Source of the DNA: Saccharicrinis sp963666825
GTDB lineage: Bacteria; Bacteroidota; Bacteroidia; Bacteroidales; Marinilabiliaceae
Assembly (NCBI GenBank): GCA_963666825.2
Contig: OY763044.2
Coordinates: 1,984,001 to 2,048,000 of the forward strand
Reading direction: 5' to 3'
DNA: 64,000 nt
Positions 27,349 to 35,957 of this stretch are shown here, piece after piece. The position numbers and the translations under genes are program-made. The notes under the pieces were generated by a model. That model was not told the origin of the DNA and did not search any database. It saw only the letters and a list, made by a program, of their open reading frames with translations. The first letter of the stretch is position 1, and every line of letters begins with the position of its first letter.

Positions 27349-29093
27349 TTATATTTCTACATCCAAATCAAACTTTTTAGTTAATGATAATAAGGATGGA
27401 TTTTTTTCAGCCATTAACTTTGCTCTTTCAGCAGCAGTAAAGGCTTTTTTTACTCCAATATCTCCCATAACGATCTCTGTTTCCAAAGATAAACGGGCAT
27501 TTTTTAAAGAAGACTTTAAAAAACCAAAGAGTTTAGTCTTCTCTTCATTAAGTTCCTTTTCTTGAGTTACATTTTTAAGTTTTACATGTAAAACAGTTCC
27601 GTTTACTAACTCAGGAACATGATTTGTCATTATACTTGCCAATCTGGAGTTGCTTTGTCTGATTCTGTTCAGATAAGCAAACCAGGCTTCTTTAATTTTT
27701 TCCTGATCTACAGGTTCACTCCAACTTTGATCAATATATATCTCCTCTTCTACTTCTTTATTTTCCTGCTTAACTGAATTTGAATTTCCAAGATCCAGAT
27801 TACCAGATAAAGCAGCTTTTAAAGAAATCGTTTTTAAAGGATTCTTTGTTTCTGTTTTTACACCGCCATTATATGGCTTTATTTTAGTAACGGATGTAGC
27901 GGTATTTTTATTACCACCAGACTGAGCACCGGTTGATGCCTTCCCTACACTCTTACCGGAACCGTTTTCCTGCTCTGCCTTTTTCTTTACTTTTTTCTTT
28001 GTTCATCCAGAACTCTTGCCACCTTTATCAAGGCAAATTCCACATGCAATCTTTTGTTCTTTGCAACACGATATTGTAAATCACAATTATTGGTGATTTC
28101 TAATGCATCGATTAAAAAATTTACTGTACTACTTTGTGCTTGTGAAGCATATTTTTCTTTAATTTTTGCACCTACATCAAGTAATTGCACAGTTGCCTGG
28201 TCTTTACAAACCAATAAATCTCTTAAATGTGAGCTTAATCCAGAAATAAAATGATGCGCATCAAAACCTCGTTTTAATATCTCATCAAATATTAATAAGG
28301 TTTGAGTTGTATCTTCAGCAAGGAATGCGTCAACCAATTTAAAATAGAAGTCGTAATCCAGCACATTCAAATTATCAATCACCTGCTGATAACTTATCGA
28401 CTTACCAGAAAATGCTACAATCTGATCAAAAATAGATAAAGCATCACGCATAGCACCATCAGCCTTTTGCGCAATTACTGTTAATCCTTCTTCTTCAACT
28501 GAGATATTTTCACTTTGTGCTACATATTGTAAATGTCCAACTGCATCTTCAATTGTGATTCGATTAAAGTCATAAATCTGACAACGAGATAAAATAGTTG
28601 GTAGTATTTTATGTTTTTCAGTTGTTGCTAAAATGAAAATAGCATGTTTTGGAGGCTCTTCTAATGTTTTAAGAAACGCATTAAATGCAGCTTGAGATAA
28701 CATATGAACCTCGTCAATGATATATACGCTATAGGTTCCTATTTGAGGAGGAACGCGAACTTTATCAATTAAGCTCCTGATATCTTCAACTGAGTTATTT
28801 GAAGCACCATCCAATTCATGAATATTATACGATCTGCTTTCATTAAATGATTTACAAGATTCACATTCATTACAGGCTTCAAAATCAGCTGTAATATTTG
28901 AACAGTTAATGGTTTTAGCAAATATACGGGCACAAGTTGTTTTACCTACTCCTCTTGGTCCGCAGAATAAGTATGCATGAGCTAACTGACTACCTTTAAT
29001 TGCATTTTTTAATGTTGTTGTAATATTCTGTTGCCCAACAACTGAGATAAATGTTGAAGGACGGTACTTACGAGCTGATACAATATAATTCAT
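27349..29093 (-). CDS. dnaX: DNA polymerase III tau subunit, read by a -1 frameshift
   Basis: Joined across the heptamer A AAA AAG at 27996-27990, the gene encodes about 581 residues: 368 in the first frame and 213 in the -1 frame. I read the second frame codon by codon from 27990 to the stop at 27349 and found no stop. The first part holds the AAA+ clamp-loader module (Walker A GPRGVGKTT near residue 46, zinc cysteines C-x8-C-x2-C-x2-C near 65-80, DEVH Walker B, SRC sensor). The second part is a Lys/Gly/Ser-rich linker then a C-terminal domain (DQEKIKEAWFAYLNRI ... EKNPSLLSLTKKFDLDVEI) like that of other Bacteroidota tau subunits. A homopolymer sequencing error is the alternative. Confidence 0.85.
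27987..27996 (-). promoter_or_regulatory. Programmed -1 frameshift site in dnaX
   Basis: In the zero frame the codons read CAA AGA AAA AAG TAA, so an A AAA AAG heptamer is in the right phase for tandem slippage and the stop codon follows at once. After slipping, reading continues GTA AAG AAA AAG GCA. I see no Shine-Dalgarno-like stimulator at 10-14 nt upstream (an AAGGTGG lies about 22 nt upstream) and only a weak 5-bp CCGGT/ACCGG stem about 30 nt downstream. Confidence 0.75.
27987..29093 (-). CDS. dnaX: DNA polymerase III gamma-like short product of dnaX
   Basis: If ribosomes stay in the zero frame, translation ends at TAA (27989-27987) after 368 residues ending VLDEQRKK. This short form keeps domains I-III (ATPase, zinc module, collar oligomerisation helix bundle) and lacks the DnaB- and polymerase-binding tail, which is what defines gamma in E. 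coli. The clamp loader assembled in the cell would then contain a mixture of short and long forms. Confidence 0.75.
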   Translation of the reverse strand: MNYIVSARKYRPSTFISVVGQQNITTTLKNAIKGSQLAHAYLFCGPRGVGKTTCARIFAKTINCSNITADFEACNECESCKSFNESRSYNIHELDGASNNSVEDIRSLIDKVRVPPQIGTYSVYIIDEVHMLSQAAFNAFLKTLEEPPKHAIFILATTEKHKILPTILSRCQIYDFNRITIEDAVGHLQYVAQSENISVEEEGLTVIAQKADGAMRDALSIFDQIVAFSGKSISYQQVIDNLNVLDYDFYFKLVDAFLAEDTTQTLLIFDEILKRGFDAHHFISGLSSHLRDLLVCKDQATVQLLDVGAKIKEKYASQAQSSTVNFLIDALEITNNCDLQYRVAKNKRLHVEFALIKVARVLDEQRKK

Positions 29094-29113
29094 GTATATT
29101 TTTTTGATGAACG

Positions 29114-29121
29114 CAAATATA
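29114..29121 (-). promoter_or_regulatory. Probable -7 element of dnaX
   Basis: Minus-strand TATATTTG (29121-29114) matches TAnnTTTG and lies 20 bp ahead of the dnaX ATG. A TTTG upstream is only 15 bp away, shorter than usual. Confidence 0.5.
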
Positions 29122-29172
29122 AAATTTTAAAACCGGCAAAGGAAATTTAGGTGACAGATATTAAAATATCCT

Positions 29173-31542
29173 TTATTCATTAAAACGTAAATTATAATTC
29201 TCATCCCAATCAATATATCCTGAAACATCAGAATTATCTTCACTTAAACTAAATCCTTTCATTTTTTTTGTTTTGCCATTTAAAACTAAATCTTCCATAT
29301 TACGATCAGTAAGTGATTTTTTCAAAAACTCAAATGGAATAATTAACCTGCAACCATTCTTATAATTTGAGCATCCCCAGGCTGTATTTCCTTTAATAAC
29401 AGTTCCCGCTTTACATTTTGGACAAGTTAATGCCTGTTTCTCTTCCTCTTCTAATCGGAGTTCAAAATTATTATCAAAGCTAACATTTCCATTGACTTTA
29501 TTACCATCAAGCACAAATCCTTTAATAACAGAGGTCTTTCCTTTTAAAATTAAAGTTTCAACTTGCTTGTCTGTTAATTTTTTGCCTAGAAACTCAAATG
29601 GGATTAATGTTTTACATCCGGTTGAAAAAGCTGAGCATCCCCATGCACTATTACCCTTAATCATAGTACCATTACTGCACCTTGGACATTTTAACTCAAC
29701 TTCTTTCTTTGCTTTTGTTTTACTTTTGAGTTCTGGTTTTGATTCTTCTTTAGATTCCTCTTCGAGGACAATTTTACCTTTGGAATAATCATTTTTTACC
29801 TGAAAGACAATATCGGAAACCATTTGTTTTAACTCTGCCATAAAATCTTTTGCTTCGTACTCTCCGGTTTCAATTTGCCTTAATTTTTTCTCCCATAATC
29901 CTGTAAGTTCTGCAGACTTTAACAAATCATTTGAAATGAACTCCATTAATTTCACTCCCATTGTTGTTGGCAAAACATTTTTACGGACTTTATAAATATA
30001 TTTACGTTTATATAAAGTTTCTATAATATTTGCTCTGGTTGAAGGACGACCAATGCCGTTTTCTTTCATCAGTTCCCTCAATTCATCATCATCCACCTGC
30101 TTACCCGCAGTTTCCATTGCTCTCAACAATGTTGCTTCGGTATAATATTTTGGAGGCTGCGTTTCTTTTTCCTGAAAATCCGGCTCATGAGGTCCTGATT
30201 CACCTTTTACAAATTCAGGTAAAATTTTATCCTCAGTATCCTTCTTACCTGCCATTGATTTATATACAACTCTCCAATTTTCCTTTATAACCTGCTTTCC
30301 GGAAGTTTTAAATTCTACATCTTCAACCTTTCCTAAAATTGTAGTAGTTGATATTTCACAATCAGGATAAAAATTAGCAATAAATCGTCGCGTAACAGTA
30401 TCGTAAATTAACTTTTCATCACGCGATAAATTTTCCGGTGCAGGAACACCTGTTGGAATAATTGCATGGTGATCAGTTACTTTTTTATCATCAAATACCT
30501 TTTTGCTTTTTCTTATTTTTGATTGAAGCAACGGTTCAACTAAATCCTGATACTGTTTTAATCCTTTAAGAATACCTCCTATTTTAGGGTATAAATCGTT
30601 ACTTAAATATGTAGTATCAACTCTTGGATAAGTTGTAAGTTTCTTTTCATATAAAGATTGAATTCCCTTAAGTGTTTCGTCTGCTGAAAGTGCAAACTTT
30701 TTATTACACTCAACCTGTAATGAAGTTAAGTCAAATAATCTGGGAGGCGCTTCTTTTCCAGGTTTTCTGCTAAAATCAGTAACTTCAAAAGGTTTGTCTT
30801 TTATTTTCTCCAGCGCACTACTACCCTCTTCTTTACTTGAAAACTTACCTTGCGAGGAATTAAATGTAACATCCTTATAGACTGTTTTAAGTTCCCAGTA
30901 AGGTTCAGGTACAAAATTCTCTATCTCAAGAAACCGGTTTACAATCAATGCCAAAGTCGGTGTTTGAACACGACCAATTGACAACACTGTTCCTGGCTGA
31001 CTATATTTAATTGTATACAGACGAGTTGCATTTATTCCTAACAACCAATCTCCTATAGCTCTGGAACTGCCAGCAGCATATAATAAATTAAAATCATCAT
31101 TATCATATAGCTTCTCAAAGCCTTCTCTGATAGCCTCCTCTGTAAGTGACGAAATCCACAAACGCTTCATCTTCACGTTACACCCTGCCTTTTGCAGCAC
31201 CCATCTTTGAATTACTTCTCCCTCCTGACCGGCATCACCGCAGTTTATAACCTCAGAAGCAGACTGTACCAACTTTTCAATAACACTAAATTGCTTTTCT
31301 ACACCCTTATTGGAGATTAGTTTAATTCCAAATTGAGAAGGAATGATGGGTAAAGAACCTAAATTCCATCTTTTCCATTCCTGTAAATAGTCATGAGGTT
31401 CCTTAAGTGTACATAAATGTCCAAATGTCCATGTTACCTGATAATTATTACCTTCATAATATCCATCTTTTCTTGATGTTGCTCCAACAACTTTTGCAAT
31501 TTCTCCTGCAACACTAGGTTTCTCGGCAATACAAACACGCAT
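29173..31542 (-). CDS. topB: DNA topoisomerase III (type IA)
   Basis: A 789-residue type IA topoisomerase that relaxes and decatenates DNA by single-strand passage. The Toprim domain opens with VCIAEKPSVAGEIA and contains the acidic DAGQEGE motif (~100); the active-site Tyr305 is in LTTYPRVDT; GIGRPSTRANIIETL is the conserved domain I segment. The C-terminus has two copies of a topoisomerase C-terminal repeat, each starting CPxC and holding two further Cys (around residues 625 and 710), so a pair of zinc-ribbon-like DNA-binding modules. Longer than E. coli TopB because of these repeats. It precedes dnaX by 79 bp on the same strand. Confidence 0.95.
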   Translation of the reverse strand: MRVCIAEKPSVAGEIAKVVGATSRKDGYYEGNNYQVTWTFGHLCTLKEPHDYLQEWKRWNLGSLPIIPSQFGIKLISNKGVEKQFSVIEKLVQSASEVINCGDAGQEGEVIQRWVLQKAGCNVKMKRLWISSLTEEAIREGFEKLYDNDDFNLLYAAGSSRAIGDWLLGINATRLYTIKYSQPGTVLSIGRVQTPTLALIVNRFLEIENFVPEPYWELKTVYKDVTFNSSQGKFSSKEEGSSALEKIKDKPFEVTDFSRKPGKEAPPRLFDLTSLQVECNKKFALSADETLKGIQSLYEKKLTTYPRVDTTYLSNDLYPKIGGILKGLKQYQDLVEPLLQSKIRKSKKVFDDKKVTDHHAIIPTGVPAPENLSRDEKLIYDTVTRRFIANFYPDCEISTTTILGKVEDVEFKTSGKQVIKENWRVVYKSMAGKKDTEDKILPEFVKGESGPHEPDFQEKETQPPKYYTEATLLRAMETAGKQVDDDELRELMKENGIGRPSTRANIIETLYKRKYIYKVRKNVLPTTMGVKLMEFISNDLLKSAELTGLWEKKLRQIETGEYEAKDFMAELKQMVSDIVFQVKNDYSKGKIVLEEESKEESKPELKSKTKAKKEVELKCPRCSNGTMIKGNSAWGCSAFSTGCKTLIPFEFLGKKLTDKQVETLILKGKTSVIKGFVLDGNKVNGNVSFDNNFELRLEEEEKQALTCPKCKAGTVIKGNTAWGCSNYKNGCRLIIPFEFLKKSLTDRNMEDLVLNGKTKKMKGFSLSEDNSDVSGYIDWDENYNLRFNE

Positions 31543-31715
31543 AATTAATCTTTATAAATTCTCTCTGGATGCACGAAGATAATATTTATAAATAAAAATT
31601 AAATTGATTTTTTTAAGCATGTAAATTTCATTTTTCTTAAATTATTGTTATAATAAGTTAATCTATAAAACCATTTTATATAGTTTATTGTTTGTAAAAT
31701 AAAAACCAGGGAGCC

Positions 31716-32186
31716 ATGACAAAAGAAAACAACGATTTTATACACAGACTAAATTTAAAATTTGGAGAAATTGATAAAAGAACTGAAGACTTTATATATA
31801 AATTCAGTTCAATTGTAAAACCAATGGTATTGCAAGAATTTCCAACTATAGACTCATCTGAATCTTTGGATCTGTCAATAAATGACTATGCCGTAGAGAT
31901 GTTTAGCTTTACACATTCTACTATTGATAAGGATAAAGAATATTCTGATTTTAAAAAAAATGAAGAGCTAAGATCTATGACATCTTTAGTTGAAAGATTG
32001 TCCACGGATTTTATTGATACAAGCTTTAGTTTAAGTTTACACAATAAAGCAAAAAGCCTTACTGTAGATGAATTTCCTGATATTTATGATTTATCATCTC
32101 ATGGATTCTTAATACTTGAAAAGTATACAAAACTAAAAAATATGGCTTTTATGTCGATTGTAAAAAGGCTTGTTGATAACAAATAA
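31716..32186 (+). CDS. Small soluble protein of unknown function
   Basis: A 156-residue, mostly helical, charged protein without membrane or signal segments. I do not recognise its family. The start ATG is preceded by CAGGGAGCC, an unusual Shine-Dalgarno-like sequence for this genome, which supports the chosen start. It lies 73 bp ahead of the half-helicase gene on the same strand and divergent from topB. Codon use is like its neighbours. Confidence 0.65.
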   Translation: MTKENNDFIHRLNLKFGEIDKRTEDFIYKFSSIVKPMVLQEFPTIDSSESLDLSINDYAVEMFSFTHSTIDKDKEYSDFKKNEELRSMTSLVERLSTDFIDTSFSLSLHNKAKSLTVDEFPDIYDLSSHGFLILEKYTKLKNMAFMSIVKRLVDNK

Positions 32187-32234
32187 GCAATTGGATTAAA
32201 TGACATTTTAATAATATTAGTTTTTTTGATTTAT

Positions 32235-32242
32235 TATTTTTG
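32235..32242 (+). promoter_or_regulatory. Probable -7 element of the half-helicase gene
   Basis: TATTTTTG fits TAnnTTTG and is 17 bp ahead of the ATG at 32260. A well-placed -33 TTG is not seen. Confidence 0.4.
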
Positions 32243-32259
32243 CATCAAAATAAAAATAA

Positions 32260-32880
32260 ATGAAGCTTAAAAAACTAATTCCTGAACTAGCATCTGGAAT
32301 AATAGATGCTGGTTACGATAAGGAACCAAAACAAATTCAATCTCTATTTATACCAAAAATAAAATCAGGGGCAGATATATTTTTAATATCACCTGAAGGT
32401 TCTGGCAAAACCACAGCTATTGTTATTGGAGTTATTCAACAATTAAAAAAGGAGTTTGAAGAAGCTCCTAGAGCTATAATTATAACCTCTACTAAGGAAA
32501 AAGCATTTGAAATGGAGGAACAAATTAAGTTGTTGGGTAAAAACACTTCATTAAGATCTTTCGTAGCTTTTGACCAGGGTATTTTACAATATCAAAAAGA
32601 TGAGATTTACGATGGCCTTGATATTTTAGTTTGTACACCTAAACGATTAACTGAACTTGTAAATGTTAATGGAGTACCAATGACTAAAATAAATCTAATT
32701 ATTGTTGATGACGCAGAAGCTGTTATGTCCACTCCATATCACTCAATAATACATCGAATTGGCGATGGGGTTAAAAAAGCTCAAATTATATTTGCCTCTA
32801 ACAATTGGAATCAAAGATTTGATACGGTTGAAGAAAATCTAATGAAAAATCCTGTATTCATAGAACCTGAAGAGGATTAA
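32260..32880 (+). CDS. Lone DEAD/DEAH-type helicase N-terminal domain
   Basis: A 206-residue protein equal to the first RecA-like domain of a DEAD-box helicase. Visible are a Q-motif-like PKQIQSLFIP (~27-36), Walker A in SPEGSGKTTA (~47-56), motif Ia-like IITSTKEKAFEME, motif Ib VCTPKRLTEL and a motif II reading VDDAEAV instead of DEAD. Motif III (SAT) is replaced by FASNNW, and the whole second RecA domain is absent. No remnant of it follows: the stop is 90 bp before the next gene. It could bind nucleotide but is unlikely to unwind RNA alone; a regulatory or scaffold role is inference. Confidence 0.8.
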   Translation: MKLKKLIPELASGIIDAGYDKEPKQIQSLFIPKIKSGADIFLISPEGSGKTTAIVIGVIQQLKKEFEEAPRAIIITSTKEKAFEMEEQIKLLGKNTSLRSFVAFDQGILQYQKDEIYDGLDILVCTPKRLTELVNVNGVPMTKINLIIVDDAEAVMSTPYHSIIHRIGDGVKKAQIIFASNNWNQRFDTVEENLMKNPVFIEPEED

Positions 32881-32927
32881 ATTAACTTCATTAAAAATTC
32901 ATTCCTTCAACTTTAACAATAAAAACC

Positions 32928-32935
32928 TATATTTG
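32928..32935 (+). promoter_or_regulatory. Probable -7 element of the MaoC gene
   Basis: TATATTTG is a perfect TAnnTTTG match, 35 bp ahead of the ATG at 32971. Confidence 0.5.
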
Positions 32936-32970
32936 CAGCGGTTTATTAATTCATTAAAAGGTAAATACTA

Positions 32971-33438
32971 ATGAGTCAGACAATTATCAAAAGCTTCGAT
33001 GATTTAGAAGCTTTAATAGGTAAAGAATTAGGAAGATCAGAATATCATACTATTACTCAAGAGCAGATTAATTTATTTGCTGATGCAACTCTTGATCATC
33101 AATGGATTCATACAGAACCAGAAAGAGCTAAAACAGAATCTCCTTTTGGTGATACAATTGCTCACGGCTATTTAACTATTTCATTATTACCACATCTTTG
33201 GAGTCAGATAGTTGAAGTTCAAAATTTAAAATTACAGGTTAATTACGGTATTGAAAGCCTAAAATTTAACAAGCCTGTAAAAGTAAACTCTAATGTTAGA
33301 TTAATTGCTAAAGTTGCTGATGCAAAAAACTTAAGAGGTACTGTTAAAGCAACTATCGCTGTGGTTTTAGAAATTGAAGGAGAAAAGAAACCTGCTTACG
33401 AAGCTGATGTTGTTTTCTTATATCACTTTAACAACTAA
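32971..33438 (+). CDS. MaoC-family (R)-specific enoyl-CoA hydratase
   Basis: A 155-residue hot-dog-fold protein. The hydratase-2 signature is clear: FADATLDHQWIHTEPERA with the catalytic Asp and His (~47-52), then SPFGDTIAHGYLTISLLPHL. Such enzymes hydrate trans-2-enoyl-CoA to (R)-3-hydroxyacyl-CoA in fatty acid or polyester metabolism. It has its own promoter element and terminator, so it is monocistronic. The acyl chain it prefers cannot be told. Confidence 0.92.
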   Translation: MSQTIIKSFDDLEALIGKELGRSEYHTITQEQINLFADATLDHQWIHTEPERAKTESPFGDTIAHGYLTISLLPHLWSQIVEVQNLKLQVNYGIESLKFNKPVKVNSNVRLIAKVADAKNLRGTVKATIAVVLEIEGEKKPAYEADVVFLYHFNN

Positions 33439-33484
33439 AAAGTTACTCTATTAATTTAGAGACAAACGAATAAAAATATTTTAA

Positions 33485-33529
33485 AACGGTTCTTTATTGC
33501 ATTCTGCATGAAAGAGCCGTTATTTTTTT
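33485..33529 (+). terminator. Terminator after the MaoC gene
   Basis: An 11-bp stem (485-495 with 511-521, one G-T pair) with a 15-nt loop is followed by seven T residues. Confidence 0.85.
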
Positions 33530-33541
33530 GAAAAATATATA

Positions 33542-34732
33542 ATGGAAAGACGTCTGGAATCCAATATTACAAAGCTTTATATTATTAAAATAGCAAAGTG
33601 GTTTATGCTTACCATGCCTATTTTAATGTTATTTTATAAAGATATGGGATTCAGCGATAAGGAATCTTTTCAATTGAAAGCCTTTTATTCAATTGCCATT
33701 GTTATTTTTGAAATTCCTTCCGGTTATGTTGCAGATGTTATAGGGCGTAAAAAAACTCTAATTATAGGGTCTGTACTCGGCACTTTGGGTTTTATCGTAT
33801 ATTCTGTAACAAGTGGTTTTTACTATTTCCTTATAGCTGAAATGATACTTGGCATTGGACAAAGTTTTGTTTCCGGTTCAGATAGTGCTTTGCTTTACGA
33901 TACTCTTAAAAGCTTAAAAAGAGATAATGAGTACATTAAGTATGAAGGAAGAAACTTTACTGTTGGTAATTATGCCGAAGCTATTGCCGGGTTATTAGGA
34001 GGTACTTTAGCTGCCATCCATATGCGTTTGCCTTTCATTTTACAATCAGGAATAGCCTTTATGGCTGTACCCGCATCTATTATGCTGATTGAACCTGCAT
34101 TATCTATTGTTCGAAAGAAACCAGGGATAAAAGATATTTTAGATATTGTTTGGTACGCCATGGTGAAAAATGCAAAACTTAGATACAACCTGATTTATTC
34201 AAGTATTATGGGAACTGCAACCCTTACAATGGCCTGGATATATCAATTATATTTAAGTAATATTGGCTTCACTTCTTATTATATTGGAGCAACTCATACC
34301 GTTCTAAATTTAATTGTAGGCACAACAACATTATATGCTTATAAAATAGAAGCCAGATTAAAACCCAAATTAACCATATGGCTAACTTCTATTATTATCA
34401 CCGGAAGCTTTGTAATCACAGGATATATAAATTCAGCATGGGTACTTTTCGTACTGGTAATATTCTACTTTAGCAGAGGGATTGCCACACCTGTTCTTAA
34501 GGATTACATCAATCGTATTACATCTAGTGATATACGGGCAACCGTACTTTCAATCAGGAGCCTTTTAATCAGGGCATTTTTTGCAGTAATAGCACCTTTA
34601 GTTGGTTATTTATCTGATCACTACGACAGAAGTTTCTCTATGAAAACCATGGGTGTTACCTTCACAATTCTTGTTGGATCAGTAATCTTCTTATTTTTAA
34701 GATCATTAAATTTGAAAGATGAACAAGTCTAA
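33542..34732 (+). CDS. Major facilitator superfamily transporter
   Basis: A 396-residue membrane protein with about 12 hydrophobic helices. The loop 2-3 signature GYVADVIGRKKTLIIG (~58-73) is the standard MFS motif A. The mid loop and second half (SDHYDRSFSMKTMG) follow the MFS duplication. The substrate is unknown. It starts 12 bp after the MaoC terminator tail and ends convergent with the epimerase gene 11 bp away. Confidence 0.9.
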   Translation: MERRLESNITKLYIIKIAKWFMLTMPILMLFYKDMGFSDKESFQLKAFYSIAIVIFEIPSGYVADVIGRKKTLIIGSVLGTLGFIVYSVTSGFYYFLIAEMILGIGQSFVSGSDSALLYDTLKSLKRDNEYIKYEGRNFTVGNYAEAIAGLLGGTLAAIHMRLPFILQSGIAFMAVPASIMLIEPALSIVRKKPGIKDILDIVWYAMVKNAKLRYNLIYSSIMGTATLTMAWIYQLYLSNIGFTSYYIGATHTVLNLIVGTTTLYAYKIEARLKPKLTIWLTSIIITGSFVITGYINSAWVLFVLVIFYFSRGIATPVLKDYINRITSSDIRATVLSIRSLLIRAFFAVIAPLVGYLSDHYDRSFSMKTMGVTFTILVGSVIFLFLRSLNLKDEQV

Positions 34733-34743
34733 CAAAAGACTTA

Positions 34744-35607
34744 TTAACGAATTAAATCATTTAAAGCAGCATCTATTGTTGGAAATTGAAATGGGAACTC
34801 TAGTTCTATTAATCTTTTAGGTATCACCTTCTGCCCCTTTGTCAAAACTGAAGCTCCTTCTCCCTGAATAAACTTTAATAAATTAGCACCTACTTTTAAG
34901 AACACTGGACGATGTAGCTTTTTACCCAATAGCTTAGAAAACTCACCATTGGAAATCATTTCTGGAGCGACTAAATTATATATTCCTCTGGATTTTGGAT
35001 TTTTATATATGTACCAGATTGACGACAATAAATCTGCGATATGGATAAATGGGAATGGTTGAAAACCATCTCCAATTACGGCCCCCATACCTAATTTAAA
35101 AGGAGTAATCATTTTAGCAAAAGCACCATTATCCTTATCTAATACAACACCTAACCGGATAATTGCAAGGCGTATTCCTTCATGATGAACCGGAGCTATA
35201 GCAGCTTCCCAGTCTCTGCATACTTTTGCTAAAAAATCATTTGAATGATGATCGGAAAATTCGTCATGAACTTCATATTTATCGTATATACCTACTGCAG
35301 AAGCAGATAATATTATAGATGGTTTTTCTTTTACTAATTTGAGCGCTTCTACTAATTTCTTTGTTGTGTTAATTCGGCTATTATAAATCTCTTTTTTATA
35401 CTTATCTGTCCATTTTTTTAATATACTGGCACCCGCAAGATTTATAACCATATCTGCTCCCTCAATCTTATCAGCAATAGAGGACAAATTCGATTCAAAA
35501 TCCCTTCTTGATATATTTTCTACCTGAAAGCCATTTTCTTTAAAGAAATGCGTTATTTTTTGTCCTAAAAAACCAGTTCCACCCGTTAAACAAATTTTTA
35601 CGCTCAT
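34744..35607 (-). CDS. TIGR01777-type NAD-dependent epimerase/dehydratase
   Basis: A 287-residue extended SDR-like protein. It begins with the Rossmann signature LTGGTGFLGQKI and has the family's VINLAGASI, the kinked RINTTKKLVEAL, SASAVGIYD (Ser and Tyr of the triad) and a C-terminal DUF1731-like VPKRLIELEFPF region. TIGR01777 proteins (YfcH, SulA-like) have no settled substrate. It is on its own on the minus strand. Confidence 0.9.
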   Translation of the reverse strand: MSVKICLTGGTGFLGQKITHFFKENGFQVENISRRDFESNLSSIADKIEGADMVINLAGASILKKWTDKYKKEIYNSRINTTKKLVEALKLVKEKPSIILSASAVGIYDKYEVHDEFSDHHSNDFLAKVCRDWEAAIAPVHHEGIRLAIIRLGVVLDKDNGAFAKMITPFKLGMGAVIGDGFQPFPFIHIADLLSSIWYIYKNPKSRGIYNLVAPEMISNGEFSKLLGKKLHRPVFLKVGANLLKFIQGEGASVLTKGQKVIPKRLIELEFPFQFPTIDAALNDLIR

Positions 35608-35757
35608 AAATTGTGAATTTTCTGCTTTACTAAAGTAATATAATGATCACTTATAATAACGCCTTAATCAATAATTTAAATCTTCCCGATAATCAAAAAA
35701 TATATTATCGATAAAACAAGGCTTTAAATTAATAATAATTTCACCAATAATATAGTA

Positions 35758-35949
35758 TTATTTAAATAGTTCAATAACCTTATAAATTCCATAGATTGAA
35801 ACTAAGGTAAAAATAATTTGGATAGCTAGTATTATTCGTTTGTATACCAGTGTTTTCTTCAACCTAAGTTGTTTACTTATAACCCATGGAAAAATAATCC
35901 AAACAAATACATTTAATACAACAATAAAAGAGATAAAAAATTCAGTCAT
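35758..35949 (-). CDS. Small two-helix membrane protein in the folP-cdaA operon
   Basis: A 63-residue protein with two hydrophobic helices (~5-25 and ~38-58) joined by a basic loop (SKQLRLKKTLVYKR). It begins 8 bp after the cdaA stop on the same strand, so it is most likely co-expressed. No family is recognised. A link to the membrane-bound diadenylate cyclase is suggested only by position. Confidence 0.6.
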   Translation of the reverse strand: MTEFFISFIVVLNVFVWIIFPWVISKQLRLKKTLVYKRIILAIQIIFTLVSIYGIYKVIELFK

Positions 35950-35957
35950 AATATAAA

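Noticed and set aside
27349..27642. A 97-codon ORF with a TTG start downstream of dnaX as a separate gene
   Set aside because: Its frame is open back to the slippery site and its protein continues the tau C-terminal domain, so it is the 3' part of dnaX.
32260..32880. Half-helicase as a recently broken pseudogene
   Set aside because: No trace of the second helicase domain exists in the 90-bp gap behind it, and it has its own promoter element.
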